From the NCBI GenBank assembly GCA_947561585.1, contig CANNZV010001136.1:62001-126000 (forward strand): a stretch of 64,000 nt of DNA. Reading direction: 5' to 3'. A model generated the notes under the pieces. The model saw nothing but the letters and a program-made list of their open reading frames with translations. It searched no databases and was not told the origin of the DNA. This document shows, in pieces, positions 53,394 to 64,000 of the stretch. The number at the start of each line of letters is the position of its first letter. The first letter of the stretch is position 1. Made by a program: the position numbers and the translations under genes. This DNA is from Caprella mutica. Its lineage: Eukaryota; Arthropoda; Malacostraca; Amphipoda; Caprellidae.

Positions 53394-54962
53394 TCAGGGC
53401 TACAGTGCTATGACGAATAGTCGTGTTTTAGTTGTTCCAGGAACTAAAGGCAGAGGGGTTGAATGTTACGCAACCCGTGGGAATGGGGGGTGGTTGAAAA
53501 GAGGGGGGGGGGTTGGTTGAAAAAGAATGGGGAGAAGGGGTTGGAATGCAGTTCAAAAGGAGAGGAAGTGTACTAATGGTATGATAGCAATGGGTGCATC
53601 AATCACACTAGGGGTTAACTGGTTAGCAAGTCACTAGAAATATCTACTTTAGTAATATAATTAAACAAAAAATAATTGAATGGTTAATTTGTTGAATGTA
53701 TGTAAAGTATGTATTTTATATAATTGATGAGTCATCAGTTCGTGAATATATCTTCATTGTGAAATATTGGAGACAAACGGTGATGATAACATTACCTCCT
53801 GTTCTATGTAATTTGCTAATTATGGGTCAGTCCGAATTATGGGACAGTTACACATTATCGATCATGTAAGAAAAAGAGTAAATAATAATGATTATTTATC
53901 TGTTATTATAATTATTACATACTTTTTTCCAATATGATCGAAAATGGGGCACAGTTAATAACTTGGAACTTACCTTAAATATACATACACTATCTACCAA
54001 GTGTATAGAGTTATGGTGGGGCCATAGGAGATCAAGATGTGATACTATCACCTCTACTCTTCACCACGTGGTGAAAAACTACATCATGTACTATCAGCAT
54101 TGGCAGTGTGCCATGTGGTACTATCGGGCAAAGATGTGATGGTACATTTTTTTATATTTGATATATTTCTTTACAAATAAAAGAATAATAATTATGTATG
54201 TGAAAATAAAATTTGTATCGATTTTTTTTAATCTATAGTACTATCAGTAAAAAATGTAATGTTAATTTAAAGTGACATGGTACTTCATATATTACTATCA
54301 TCTGTGTAGGTTGGCAACAAGTTGTTATTTTGCAAGGTATTTTAAATAGTTTATTAGTTTTAGTGTTTATGATTATTATACCTAATTTCTCCAGTTTTCT
54401 ATATAACATCTTGGTGCTATTTTAACCACAGGGCTAAAATGTGTCTTGAATTTATATCTATTTATTAAAAGATTGTAAAGTCTTGGAAATAGCGAAGGAA
54501 TTTAAGTACTTTATTAAATAGAAAAATTGGTAACTATTAAAAGTGGATAATAAACAATGGTTAAAGTACATAAAGTGGTAATTAAAAGGAAAATTTAATT
54601 AAAATATTGTCTTATAATTATTGTAAACAATAAAAAAAATTTTTAAACTATAGAAGGAAATATGAATTTATATACAAGTTCATATCTAATGGAACTAGAA
54701 AATTATAAGATTATTAGTGATTTAAATTAGATATTTAATTTACTGGTATTTAGCCTATATAAACCACGTACTTAATTACCATTAGAGACAATGGTCAGAA
54801 CTTTCAATAGAGATAATTAATTCATTTGAAAGAATTTTTATAAAAGAAAAACAATCGTGACTTCAAATTGAATGAAGAAAAGAATTGGTAACATTTTAGA
54901 AAATTGTTATAACAAAGTGTTAAAAAAACAGTTAGAGAAAACTGTTAATATATTTAACCTTT
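53394..54962. other. Non-coding DNA with one MITE
   Basis: Contains the G-rich stretch gaatggggggtggttgaaaa (about 53480) and a TAGGGTAAG-family MITE at 53820-53975. No gene recognised; the rest is AT-rich. Confidence 0.55.
53820..53975. mobile_element. MITE, TAGGGTAAG family, diverged complete copy
   Basis: attatgggtcagtccgaatt, gttacacattatcgatcatg, an AT-rich centre, then the inverse atatgatcgaaaatggggca and aacttggaacttacctta. Confidence 0.7.
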
Positions 54963-56445
54963 TAAAACAACCACGGAGAGAAACGATTAGAACAACCATG
55001 TAGCGAATGGTTAAAACAACCATATAGCGAATGGTTAAAACAACCATGTAGCGAATGGTTAAAACAACCATGCAGTGAAGGGCTATAACAACCACCAACA
55101 GTTGTAAATAAGGTGCACAGTGAAGGGTTAAAACAACCACCAATAGTTGTAAATAAAGTGCACAGTGAAGAGTTGAAACAACCACCAAGAGTTGTAAATA
55201 AGGTGCACAGTGAAGAGTTGAAACAACCACCAATAGTTGTAAATAAAGTGCACAGTGAAGAGTTAAAACAACCACCAATAGTTGTAAATAAAGTGCACAG
55301 TGAAGAGTTGAAACAACCACCAAGAGTTGTAAATAAGGTGCACAGTGAAGAGTTGAAACAACCACCAAGAGTTGTAAATAAGGTGCACAGTGAAGGGTTG
55401 AAACAACCACCAAGAGTTGTAAATAAGGTGCACAGTGAAGGGTTAAAACAACCACCAACAGTTGTAAATAAGGTGCACAGTGAAGAGTTGAAACAACCAC
55501 CAAGAGTTGTAAATAAGGTGCACAGTGAAGGGTTGAAACAACCACCAAGAGTTGTAAATAAGGTGCACAGTGAAGGGTTAAAACAACCACCAACAGTTGT
55601 AAATAAGGTGCACAGTGAAGAGTTGAAACAACCACCAAGAGTTGTTAATAAGGTGCACAGTGAAGGGTTGAAACAACCACCAAGAGTTGTAAATAAGGTG
55701 CACAGTGAAGGGTTAAAACAACCACCAACAGTTGTAAATATGGTGCACAGTGAAGGGTTAAACAACTACCAATAGTTGTAAATAAAGTGTATAATAAAGG
55801 GTTAAAACAACCACCAACAGTTGTAAATAAGGTGCACAGTGAAAGGTTAAAACAACCACCAATAGTTTTAAATAAGGTGCACAGTGAAGGGTTAAAACAA
55901 CCACCAACAGTTGTAAATAAGGTGCACAGTGAAGGGTTAAAACAACCACCAATAGTTGTAAATAAAGTGTACAGTGAAGAGTTAAAACAACCACCAATCG
56001 TTGTAAATAAAGTATACAGTGAAGGGTTAAAACAACCACCAATAGTTGTAAATAAAGTGCACAGTGAAGGGTTAAAACAACCACCAATAGTTGTAAATAA
56101 AGTGTACAGTGAAGGGTTAAAACAACCACCAATCGTTGTAAATAAAGTGCACAGTGAAGGGTTAAAACAACCACCAATCGTTGTAAATAAAGTGTACAGT
56201 GAAGGGTTAAAACAACCACCAATCGTTGTAAATAAAGTGTACAGTGAAGGGTTAAAACAACCACCAATAGTTGTAAATAAAGTGCACAGTGAAGGGTTAA
56301 AACAACCACCAATAGTTGTAAATAAAGTGCACAGTGAAGGGTTAAAACAACCACCAATAGTTGTAAATAAAGTACACAGTGAAGGGCTAAAACAACCACC
56401 AATAGTTGTAAATAAAGTGCACAGTGAAGGGTTAAAACAACCATG
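54963..56445. repeat. 45-bp minisatellite, about 30 copies, preceded by a 24-bp version
   Basis: The main unit contains gtgcacagtgaagggttaaa and acaaccaccaacagttgtaa. The first about 110 bp has a 24-bp unit (aacaaccatgtagcgaatgg), apparently an ancestral short form lacking the accaccaa..gttgtaaataa part. Unit variants group by block (ggtgcac/agtgcac/agtgtac). Its long ORFs on both strands (220-267 aa) follow from the 45-bp period. Confidence 0.95.
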
Positions 56446-57054
56446 GTTGTTTCAAACTATCCTCTATTGTATGGTAATTCTCTTCACACATTTATCTATC
56501 TATATATTCTTTGCATAATTAAAAGTACAATTATTCACTATCACCAAATTACAGTAGCAGAGCTTATTGTATTTAAATACCTATATCCTTTCTACTCTAA
56601 ATAATTACAGTAACAGTAACTATATGTAACACAGTTAGGAATTATTATCCATCATCAGTGATTATAATAGACAAAATTTCACACGTAGTGTATCATACAT
56701 TTAGAAAACTTACAGTCTAACGTCTTTCGTCGGACATTACTGACTATAATGTCTTTATTATTATATTTTACGATAGAATACCATCAATATTTACCGTAAT
56801 GGACAATGACAGACGATCTGCCGATTATAAAATTTCCGAATAAATACCATGTTTTAAAGATGCATCACAATTTATTTAAATATAATAACTATAGTATTTT
56901 CTATTTTAACATTTACTCACTAAAATGACAGTATGTTAAATAACCGTATAGTTAAATGTTAATTAAGAATTATATAGTTCGTGTAGAATGATGCAAAAAT
57001 AACCCGTATGACCCACAAGGCATGCAGGGAATTACCTTAATTAATAGACATCGT
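56446..57054. other. Spacer between two arrays
   Basis: AT-rich, no gene or mobile element recognised. Confidence 0.6.
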
Positions 57055-59658
57055 CATGGTATTGTGAACATGGTATTGTGAACATGGTATTGTGAACATG
57101 ATATTGTGAACATGGTATTGTGAACACGGTATTGTGAACATGATATTGTGAACATGGTATTGTGAACATGGTATTGTGAACATGGTATTGTGAACACGGT
57201 ATTGTGAACATGGTATTGTGAACATGGTATTGTGAACATGGTATTGTGAACATGGTATTGTGAACACGGTATTGTGAACATGATATTGTGAACATGGTAT
57301 TGTGAACATGGTATTGTGAACATGGTATTGTGAACACGGTATTGTGAACATGATATTGTGAACATGGTATTGTGAACATGGTATTGTGAACATGATATTG
57401 TGAACATGGTATTGTGAACACGGTATTGTGAACATGGTATTGTGAACATGATATTGTGAACATGGTATTGTGAACATGGTATTGTGAACATGATATTGTG
57501 AACATGGTATTGTGAACATGGTATTGTGAACATGATATTGTGAACATGGTATTGTGAACATGGTATTGTGAACATGATATTGTGAACATGGTATTGTGAA
57601 CACGGTATTGTGAACACGGTATTGTGAACATGATATTGTGAACATGGTATTGTGAACATGGTATTGTGAACATGGTATTGTGAACATGGTATTGTGAACA
57701 TGGTATTGTGAACATGGTATTGTGAACATGATATTGTGAACATGATATTGTGAACATGATATTGTGAACATGATATTGTGAACATGGTATTGTGAACATG
57801 GTATTGTGAACATGATATTGTGAACATGGTATTGTGAACATGGTATTGTGAACATGGTATTGTGAACATGGTATTGTGAACATGGTATTGTGAACATGGT
57901 ATTGTGAACATGGTATTGTGAACATGGTATTGTGAACATGGTATTGTGAACATGGTATTGTGAACATGATATTGTGAACATGGTATTGTGAACATGGTAT
58001 TGTGAACATGGTATTGTGAACATGATATTGTGAACATGGTATTGTGAACATGGTATTGTGAACATGATATTGTGAACATGGTATTGTGAACATGGTATTG
58101 TGAACATGGTATTGTGAACATGATATTGTGAACATGGTATTGTGAACATGGTATTGTGAACATGGTATTGTGAACATGGTATTGTGAACATGATATTGTG
58201 AACATGATATTGTGAACATGATATTGTGAACATGATATTGTGAACATGGTATTGTGAACATGGTATTGTGAACATGGTATTGTGAACATGGTATTGTGAA
58301 CATGATATTGTGAACATGGTATTGTGAACATGGTATTGTGAACATGATATTGTGAACATGATATTGTGAACATGGTATTGTGAACATGGTATTGTGAACA
58401 TGATATTGTGAACATGGTATTGTGAACATGGTATTGTGAACATGGTACTGTGAACATGATATTGTGAACATGGTATTGTGAACATGGTATTGTGAACATG
58501 ATATTGTGAACATGATATTGTGAACATGATATTGTGAACATGGTATTGTGAACATGGTATTGTGAACATGGTATTGTGAACATGATATTGTGAACATGGT
58601 ATTGTGAACATGGTATTGTGAACATGATATTGTGAACATGGTATTGTGAACATGGTATTGTGAACATGGTATTGTGAACATGGTATTGTGAACATGGTAT
58701 TGTGAACATGGTATTGTGAACATGGCATTGTGAACATGGTATTGTGAACATGGTATTGTGAACATGATATTGTGAACATGATATTGTGAACATGGTATTG
58801 TGAACATGGTATTGTGAACATGGTATTGTGAACATGGTATTGTGAACATGGTATTGTGAACATGGTATTGTGAACATGGTATTGTGAACATGGTATTGTG
58901 AACATGGTATTGTGAACATGATATTGTGAACATGGTATTGTGAACATGGTATTGTGAACATGGTATTGTGAACATGGTATTGTGAACATGGTATTGTGAA
59001 CATGATATTGTGAACATGATATTGTGAACATGGTATTGTGAACATGGTATTGTGAACATGGTATTGTGAACATGGTATTGTGAACATGGTATTGTGAACA
59101 TGGTATTGTGAACATGGTATTGTGAACATGGTATTGTGAACATGGTATTGTGAACATGATATTGTGAACATGATATTGTGAACATGGTATTGTGAACATG
59201 GTATTGTGAACATGGTATTGTGAACATGGTATTGTGAACATGGTATTGTGAACATGGTATTGTGAACATGGTATTGTGAACATGGTATTGTGAACATGGT
59301 ATTGTGAACATGGTATTGTGAACATGGTATTGTGAACATGGTATTGTGAGCATGGTATTGTGAACATGGTATTGTGAACATGGTATTGTGAACATGATAT
59401 TGTGAACATGATATTGTGAACATGATATTGTGAACATGGTATTGTGAACATGGTATTGTGAACATGGTATTGTGAACATGGTATTGTGAACATGGTATTG
59501 TGAGCATGGTATTGTGAACATGGTATTGTGAACATGGTATTGTGAACATGATATTGTGAACATGATATTGTGAACATGGTATTGTGAACATGGTATTGTG
59601 AACATGGTATTGTGAACATGGTATTGTGAACATGGTATTGTGAACATGGTATTGTGAA
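57055..59658. repeat. 14-bp satellite-like array, about 186 copies
   Basis: Unit catggtattgtgaa with three main variants (catgatattgtgaa, cacggtattgtgaa and rare gagcatgg). The cacgg variant is confined to the first 600 bp, while the catga variant is scattered in groups of one to four. All three minus-strand frames remain open for about 870 codons because no frame of the unit contains a stop. Confidence 0.97.
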
Positions 59659-59805
59659 CAAGATCTTCCCAAAAAAATGGTGCTATATACTTTTAAATAA
59701 TTTTATATATGACTTATAAAAAGATAAATATTCAATAGAGTTGAAAGGTATTATATGCACGGTAATTCAGTAGCGTCTGTCAATATAGCATTTGCCCCAG
59801 TGGAG

Positions 59806-61500
59806 CACCATACACTGTGTATCACCTCTCTATACACACCATACACTGTGTATCACCTCTCTACACACACCATACACTGTGTATCACCTCTCTATACACA
59901 CCATACACTGTGTATCACCTCTCTACACACACCATACACTGTGTATCACCTCTCTACACACACCATACACTGTGTATCACCTCTCTATACACACCATACA
60001 CTGTGTATCACCTCTCTATACACACCATACACTGTGTATCACCTCTCTATACACACCATACACAGTGTATCACCTCTCTACACACACCATACACTGTGTA
60101 TCACCTCTCTACACACACCATGCACTGTGTATCACCTCTCTATACACACCATGCACTGTGTATCACCTCTCTACACACACCATACACTGTGTATCACCTC
60201 TCTACACACACCATACACTGTGTATCACCTCTCTATACACACCATACACTGTGTATCACCTCTCTATACACACCATACACTGTGTATCACCTCTCTATAC
60301 ACACCATACACAGTGTATCACCTCTCTACACACACCATACACTGTGTATCACCTCTCTACACACACCATGCACTGTGTATCACCTCTGTATACACACCAT
60401 GCACTGTGTATCACCTCTCTACACACACCATACACTGTGTATCACCTCTCTACACACACCATACACTGTGTATCACCTCTCTATACACACCATACACAGT
60501 GTATCATCTCTCTACACACACCATACACTGTGTATCACCTCTCTACACACACCATGCACTGTGTATCACCTCTCTATACACACCATACACTGTGTATCAC
60601 CTCTCTATACACACCATACACTGTGTATCACCTCTCTATACACACCATACACAGTGTATCACCTCTCTACACACACCATACACTGTGTATCACCTCTCTA
60701 CACACACCATGCACTGTGTATCACCTCTCTATACACACCATGCACTGTGTATCACCTCTCTACACACACCATACACTGTGTATCACCTCTCTACACACAC
60801 CATACACTGTGTATCACCTCTCTATACACACCATACACAGTGTATCATCTCTCTACACACACCATACACTGTGTATCACCTCTCTACACACACCATGCAC
60901 TGTGTATCACCTCTCTATACACACCATACACTGTGTATCACCTCTCTATACACACCATACACTGTGTATCACCTCTCTACACACACCATACACTGTGTAT
61001 CACCTCTCTACACACACCATACACTGTGTATCACCTCTCTATACACACCATACACTGTGTATCACCTCTCTACACACACCATACACTGTGTATCTCCTCT
61101 CTAAACACACCATGCACTGTGTATCACCTCTCTATACACACCATACACTGTGTATCACCTCTCTATACACACCATACACTGTGTATCACCTCTCTACACA
61201 CACCATACACTGTGTATCACCTCTCTACACACACCATACACTGTGTATCACCTCTCTATACACACCATACACTGTGTATCACCTCTCTACACACACCATA
61301 CACTGTGTATATCCTCTCTAAACACACCATACACTGTGTATCACCTCTCTACACACACCATACACTGTGTATCACCTCTCTACACACACCATACACTGTG
61401 TATCACCTCTCTACACACACCATACACTGTGTATCACCTCTCTACACACACCATACACTGTGTATCACCTCTCTACACACACCATACACTGTGTATCACG
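59806..61500. repeat. 31-bp minisatellite, about 55 copies, with 341-bp higher-order repeat
   Basis: Units contain accatacactgtgtatcacc and tctctacacac or tctctatacac. Rare variants (cacagtgtat at 60309 and 60650; cagtgtatcatc at about 60495 and 60836) are 341 bp apart, which is eleven units, showing recent block amplification. All plus-strand frames are open by composition. Confidence 0.97.
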
Positions 61501-61796
61501 TATAGAAAGTTGCTAATTGTTTTTCGTTTGGAAAGTTACAACAAAAGGCAGTTTGGGAAGAGTGAAGGTATTTAGTGTGACGTAAGGTGGAAATTAGCCT
61601 CAAAATTAAGGGCACATCAACCTTATAGCCCTGAGACTACAAATACCCCATTGTTATAGAAAGAAAAAGGTACATTGTAGTAAATCGGTGTTAAGTACTT
61701 GCAACACTTACAGGAGTTATAGTGCTGAACAGCATGTGAGAGGTGTTGTATACTCTTCATATACTTCATTTACTTTACTACATCATCTTAAATACA

Positions 61797-62258
61797 TGAT
61801 TATCATTTTTCATGATTATCATTTTTCATGATTATCATTTTTCATGATTATCATTTTTCATGATTATCATTTTTCATGATTATCATTTTTCATGATTATC
61901 ATTTTTCATGATTATCATTTTTCATGATTATCATTTTTCATGATTATCATTTTTCATGATTATCATTTTTCATGATTATCATTTTTCATGATTATCATTT
62001 TTCATGATTATCTTTTTCATGATTATCATTTTCATGATTATCATTTTTCATGATTATCATTTTTCATGATTATCATTTTTCATGATTATCATTTTTCATG
62101 ATTATCATTATCATGATTATCATTTTTCATGATTATCATTTTTCATGTTAATAATTTTTCATGATTATCATTTTTCATGATAATAATTTTTCATGATTAT
62201 CATTTTTCATGATAATAATTTTTCATGATTATCATTTTCAATTATTATCAATTTTCAT
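61797..62258. repeat. 16-bp AT-rich minisatellite, about 29 copies
   Basis: Unit atgattatcatttttc. It degenerates toward 62258, where atgataataatttttc alternates with the standard unit. Confidence 0.95.
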
Positions 62259-62619
62259 GATAATCAACTTTTTTCTTGAATTTTAATTCAAATTTGATTA
62301 TTTTGTAGGTATACATTTTTCTAGTTCTTATATTTTCCATTTACATGCAAAATAAGTTGAGACTCATAAAATAACTGCATTCAACTCTATAATTATGCAT
62401 GTGTATAATGTCTCACCATTTATAGTTATCTATAAATTAACTAGTCGATATAACTATAATATACACCATATACAGGCATTTCCACTGCTTCATATGGGCA
62501 CACAATGTAGTATTATTCTAATTTATTATTGTAAAACATAAACAATAATGGGATATGAACTGATGTGAACTTTAGAACTTTTTATGAACTATCTGTTAAA
62601 TGAACACAAAGTTAATAAG

Positions 62620-62804
62620 TAGGGTAAGTTACGAGTTATAAGACAGTTCCACATCTTCGATCTTAAGAGAAAAAATAGATAATTAAAATTAAATATTAAT
62701 TTTTATAAAAATGAATATATATATATAAAAAATGTTTTAATAATAAAACTTTTTTATGTAAGATCGAAGATGTGGACCCGTCTGATAATTCAGAATTTAC
62801 CCTA
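62620..62804. mobile_element. MITE, TAGGGTAAG family, 185-bp complete copy
   Basis: Starts TAGGGTAAGTTACGAGTTAT, continues acagttccacatcttcgatc, and ends with the inverse atgtggacccgtctgataat and atttaccctata. TIRs of about 60 bp, AT-rich centre with an atatatata run. Confidence 0.85.
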
Positions 62805-63175
62805 TAATAACCTTAATTCACTCTACGCTTACCTATAATTAATATTAAATACCCTAAGTTTAAATTTTGAACGCAGTTCCGCAATGCAGTAAAAAGTCAT
62901 TGCAGTGAAGGTGAAAGAACTCGAATAAATCAGCTGCAGTGGAAAACTTGGAATTGGGCCAATTCCAAGTTGGATTCTTGGAATGAAGGAATGGTGTATT
63001 TCTTTTAAGCATTCAATAAAAAGAATTAGTCACATTTATTGAACTAAAAAACAATTAGAAGTTAAAGTATTTTATTTTGAAATTAAAGTTTATCGAACTA
63101 CATTTTAAAAACAGTTTTCTTTGATTAATATTTGTCTTTAAAGAAAATCATTTATGATATATTAAATAATTGAAT

Positions 63176-63360
63176 AAAGGGTTAACGTCTGCTTCAGAAC
63201 CAAAGATCATATCGCTGACGTCAAAAGGAAATTAGATACAAGGGACTAGAAGAAGAAGTCAGAAAGGAAAGTGGCCCATGAACGAAGTCACCACCATCAG
63301 TTGGTGTCAAGCTCATGGATGCAGAAAAGCTACTCCGTGATTGCATTGATATTAATATGA
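63176..63360 (+). repeat. Dispersed repeat, copy B
   Basis: Same order of blocks as 1090-1275 (tctgcttcag, catatcgctgacgtcaaaag, gaaattagatacaagggac, cagaaaagctactccgtga), roughly 75-80% similar by eye. Confidence 0.75.
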
Positions 63361-63531
63361 CAATAAAAAAATAATAGAAATTCAGTTGAATAATATTATC
63401 TAATTTATTTTTAATTTTTCACATGTTAATAATTACAATACAATATTAAATATATCAAATACTTATTTCATGCTGTGATTAATTAGTACAGGAAAATGAA
63501 AAACGTTAAGAAAATTCGTATACTAATAACT

Positions 63532-64000
63532 TTTTCTCTAATAGTACATCATCACAGTGACTCTTTTCTCTGATAGTACATCATCACAGTGACTCTTTTC
63601 TCTGATAGTACATCATCACAGTGACTCTTTTCTCTGATAGTACATCATCACAGTGACTCTTTTCTCTGATAGTACATCATCACAGTGACTCTTTTCTCTG
63701 ATAGTACATCACCACAGTGACTCTTTTTTCTGATAGTACATCATCACAATGACTCTTTTCTCTGATAGTACATCATCACAGTGACTCTTTTCTCTGATAG
63801 TACATCGTCACAGTGACTCTTTTCTCTGATAGTACATCATCACAGTGAATCTTTTCTCTGATAGTACATCATCACAGTGACTCTTTTCTCTGATAGTACA
63901 TCATCACAGTGTCTCTTTTCTCTGATAGTACATCATCACAGTGACTCTTTTCTCTGATAGTACATCATCACAGTGACTCTTTTCTCTGATAGTACATCAT
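63532..64000. repeat. 32-bp minisatellite, about 15 copies, running off the window end
   Basis: Unit contains gatagtacatcatcacagtg and actcttttctct. Copies are nearly identical; the right edge lies beyond the window. Confidence 0.95.

Noticed and set aside
52835..53420. ORFs of 94-170 aa across the 21-bp array
   Set aside because: Array artefacts open in several frames.
54907..56518. ORFs of 220-267 aa on both strands
   Set aside because: By-products of the 45-bp period; both strands open simultaneously, sequence variation does not favour one frame.
57037..59672. Three overlapping minus-strand ORFs of about 870 aa
   Set aside because: They are the three frames of a stop-free 14-bp repeat; all frames encode the same peptide period, with no gene context.
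59755..61575. Plus-strand ORFs of 449, 509, 562 and 141 aa
   Set aside because: Frames of a 31-bp repeat that lacks stops in all three frames; no splice or start context.
63532..64000. Possible CRISPR array
   Set aside because: Units are contiguous with no distinct spacers, and the window is eukaryotic; the same holds for all other arrays here.

Overview
This window is eukaryotic nuclear DNA, almost certainly from an invertebrate animal. It is AT-rich and intron-bearing, with GT-AG splice sites, a tRNA-Tyr carrying a 13-nt intron, a DDX3-type RNA helicase split into four coding exons, an F-type-lectin-like domain, a LINE fragment and many MITE-like hairpins. I cannot name the species. A Helitron-like repeat of a style I associate with molluscs and other marine invertebrates is only a weak hint of a lophotrochozoan. 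There are no bacterial operons, phage or CRISPR. Real genes cover a small part of the window; most long open frames are artefacts of tandem repeats.

Layout. 1-15 kb: gene-poor AT-rich DNA with three minisatellites (70, 19 and 20 bp), a dispersed repeat, a MITE with TA ends, a Helitron-like element and a cluster of short hairpins. 15.1-22.4 kb, minus strand: DDX3/PL10/Belle helicase, modelled as 706 aa, with a long first intron full of interleaved local duplications. 23.9-27.2 kb: tRNA-Ile(AAT), a duplicated half-tRNA, an 18-copy 36-bp array and tRNA-Tyr(GTA) with intron. 28-34 kb, plus strand: remnants of a mariner-like transposase interrupted by a MITE with a clean 4-bp target duplication, two exons of an F-type lectin/discoidin-like protein, a CR1/L2-like LINE 3' fragment (minus strand), and a multi-membrane-span exon that may belong to a gustatory-receptor-like gene. 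36.9-41.7 kb: several foldback elements and MITEs around a 1.2-kb array of a 21-bp unit. 42-49.4 kb, minus strand: a 12-exon gene for an unidentified 1218-aa serine-rich, coiled-coil, proline-tailed protein; every intron phase agrees. 49.5-64 kb: nearly continuous minisatellites, including about 186 copies of a 14-bp unit and about 55 copies of a 31-bp unit with a 341-bp higher-order period.

The two well-supported protein genes have no visible functional link. The notable signals are in the repeats. Eighteen separate arrays make up about a fifth of the window. Most of the otherwise dissimilar units contain ACAGT/ACTGT, and seven contain exactly ACAGTG/CACTGT. Several MITE and foldback families recur, some sharing a palindromic core centred on CTGCAG. 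Mobile or tandem repeats sit within tens of bases of splice sites in the coiled-coil gene.
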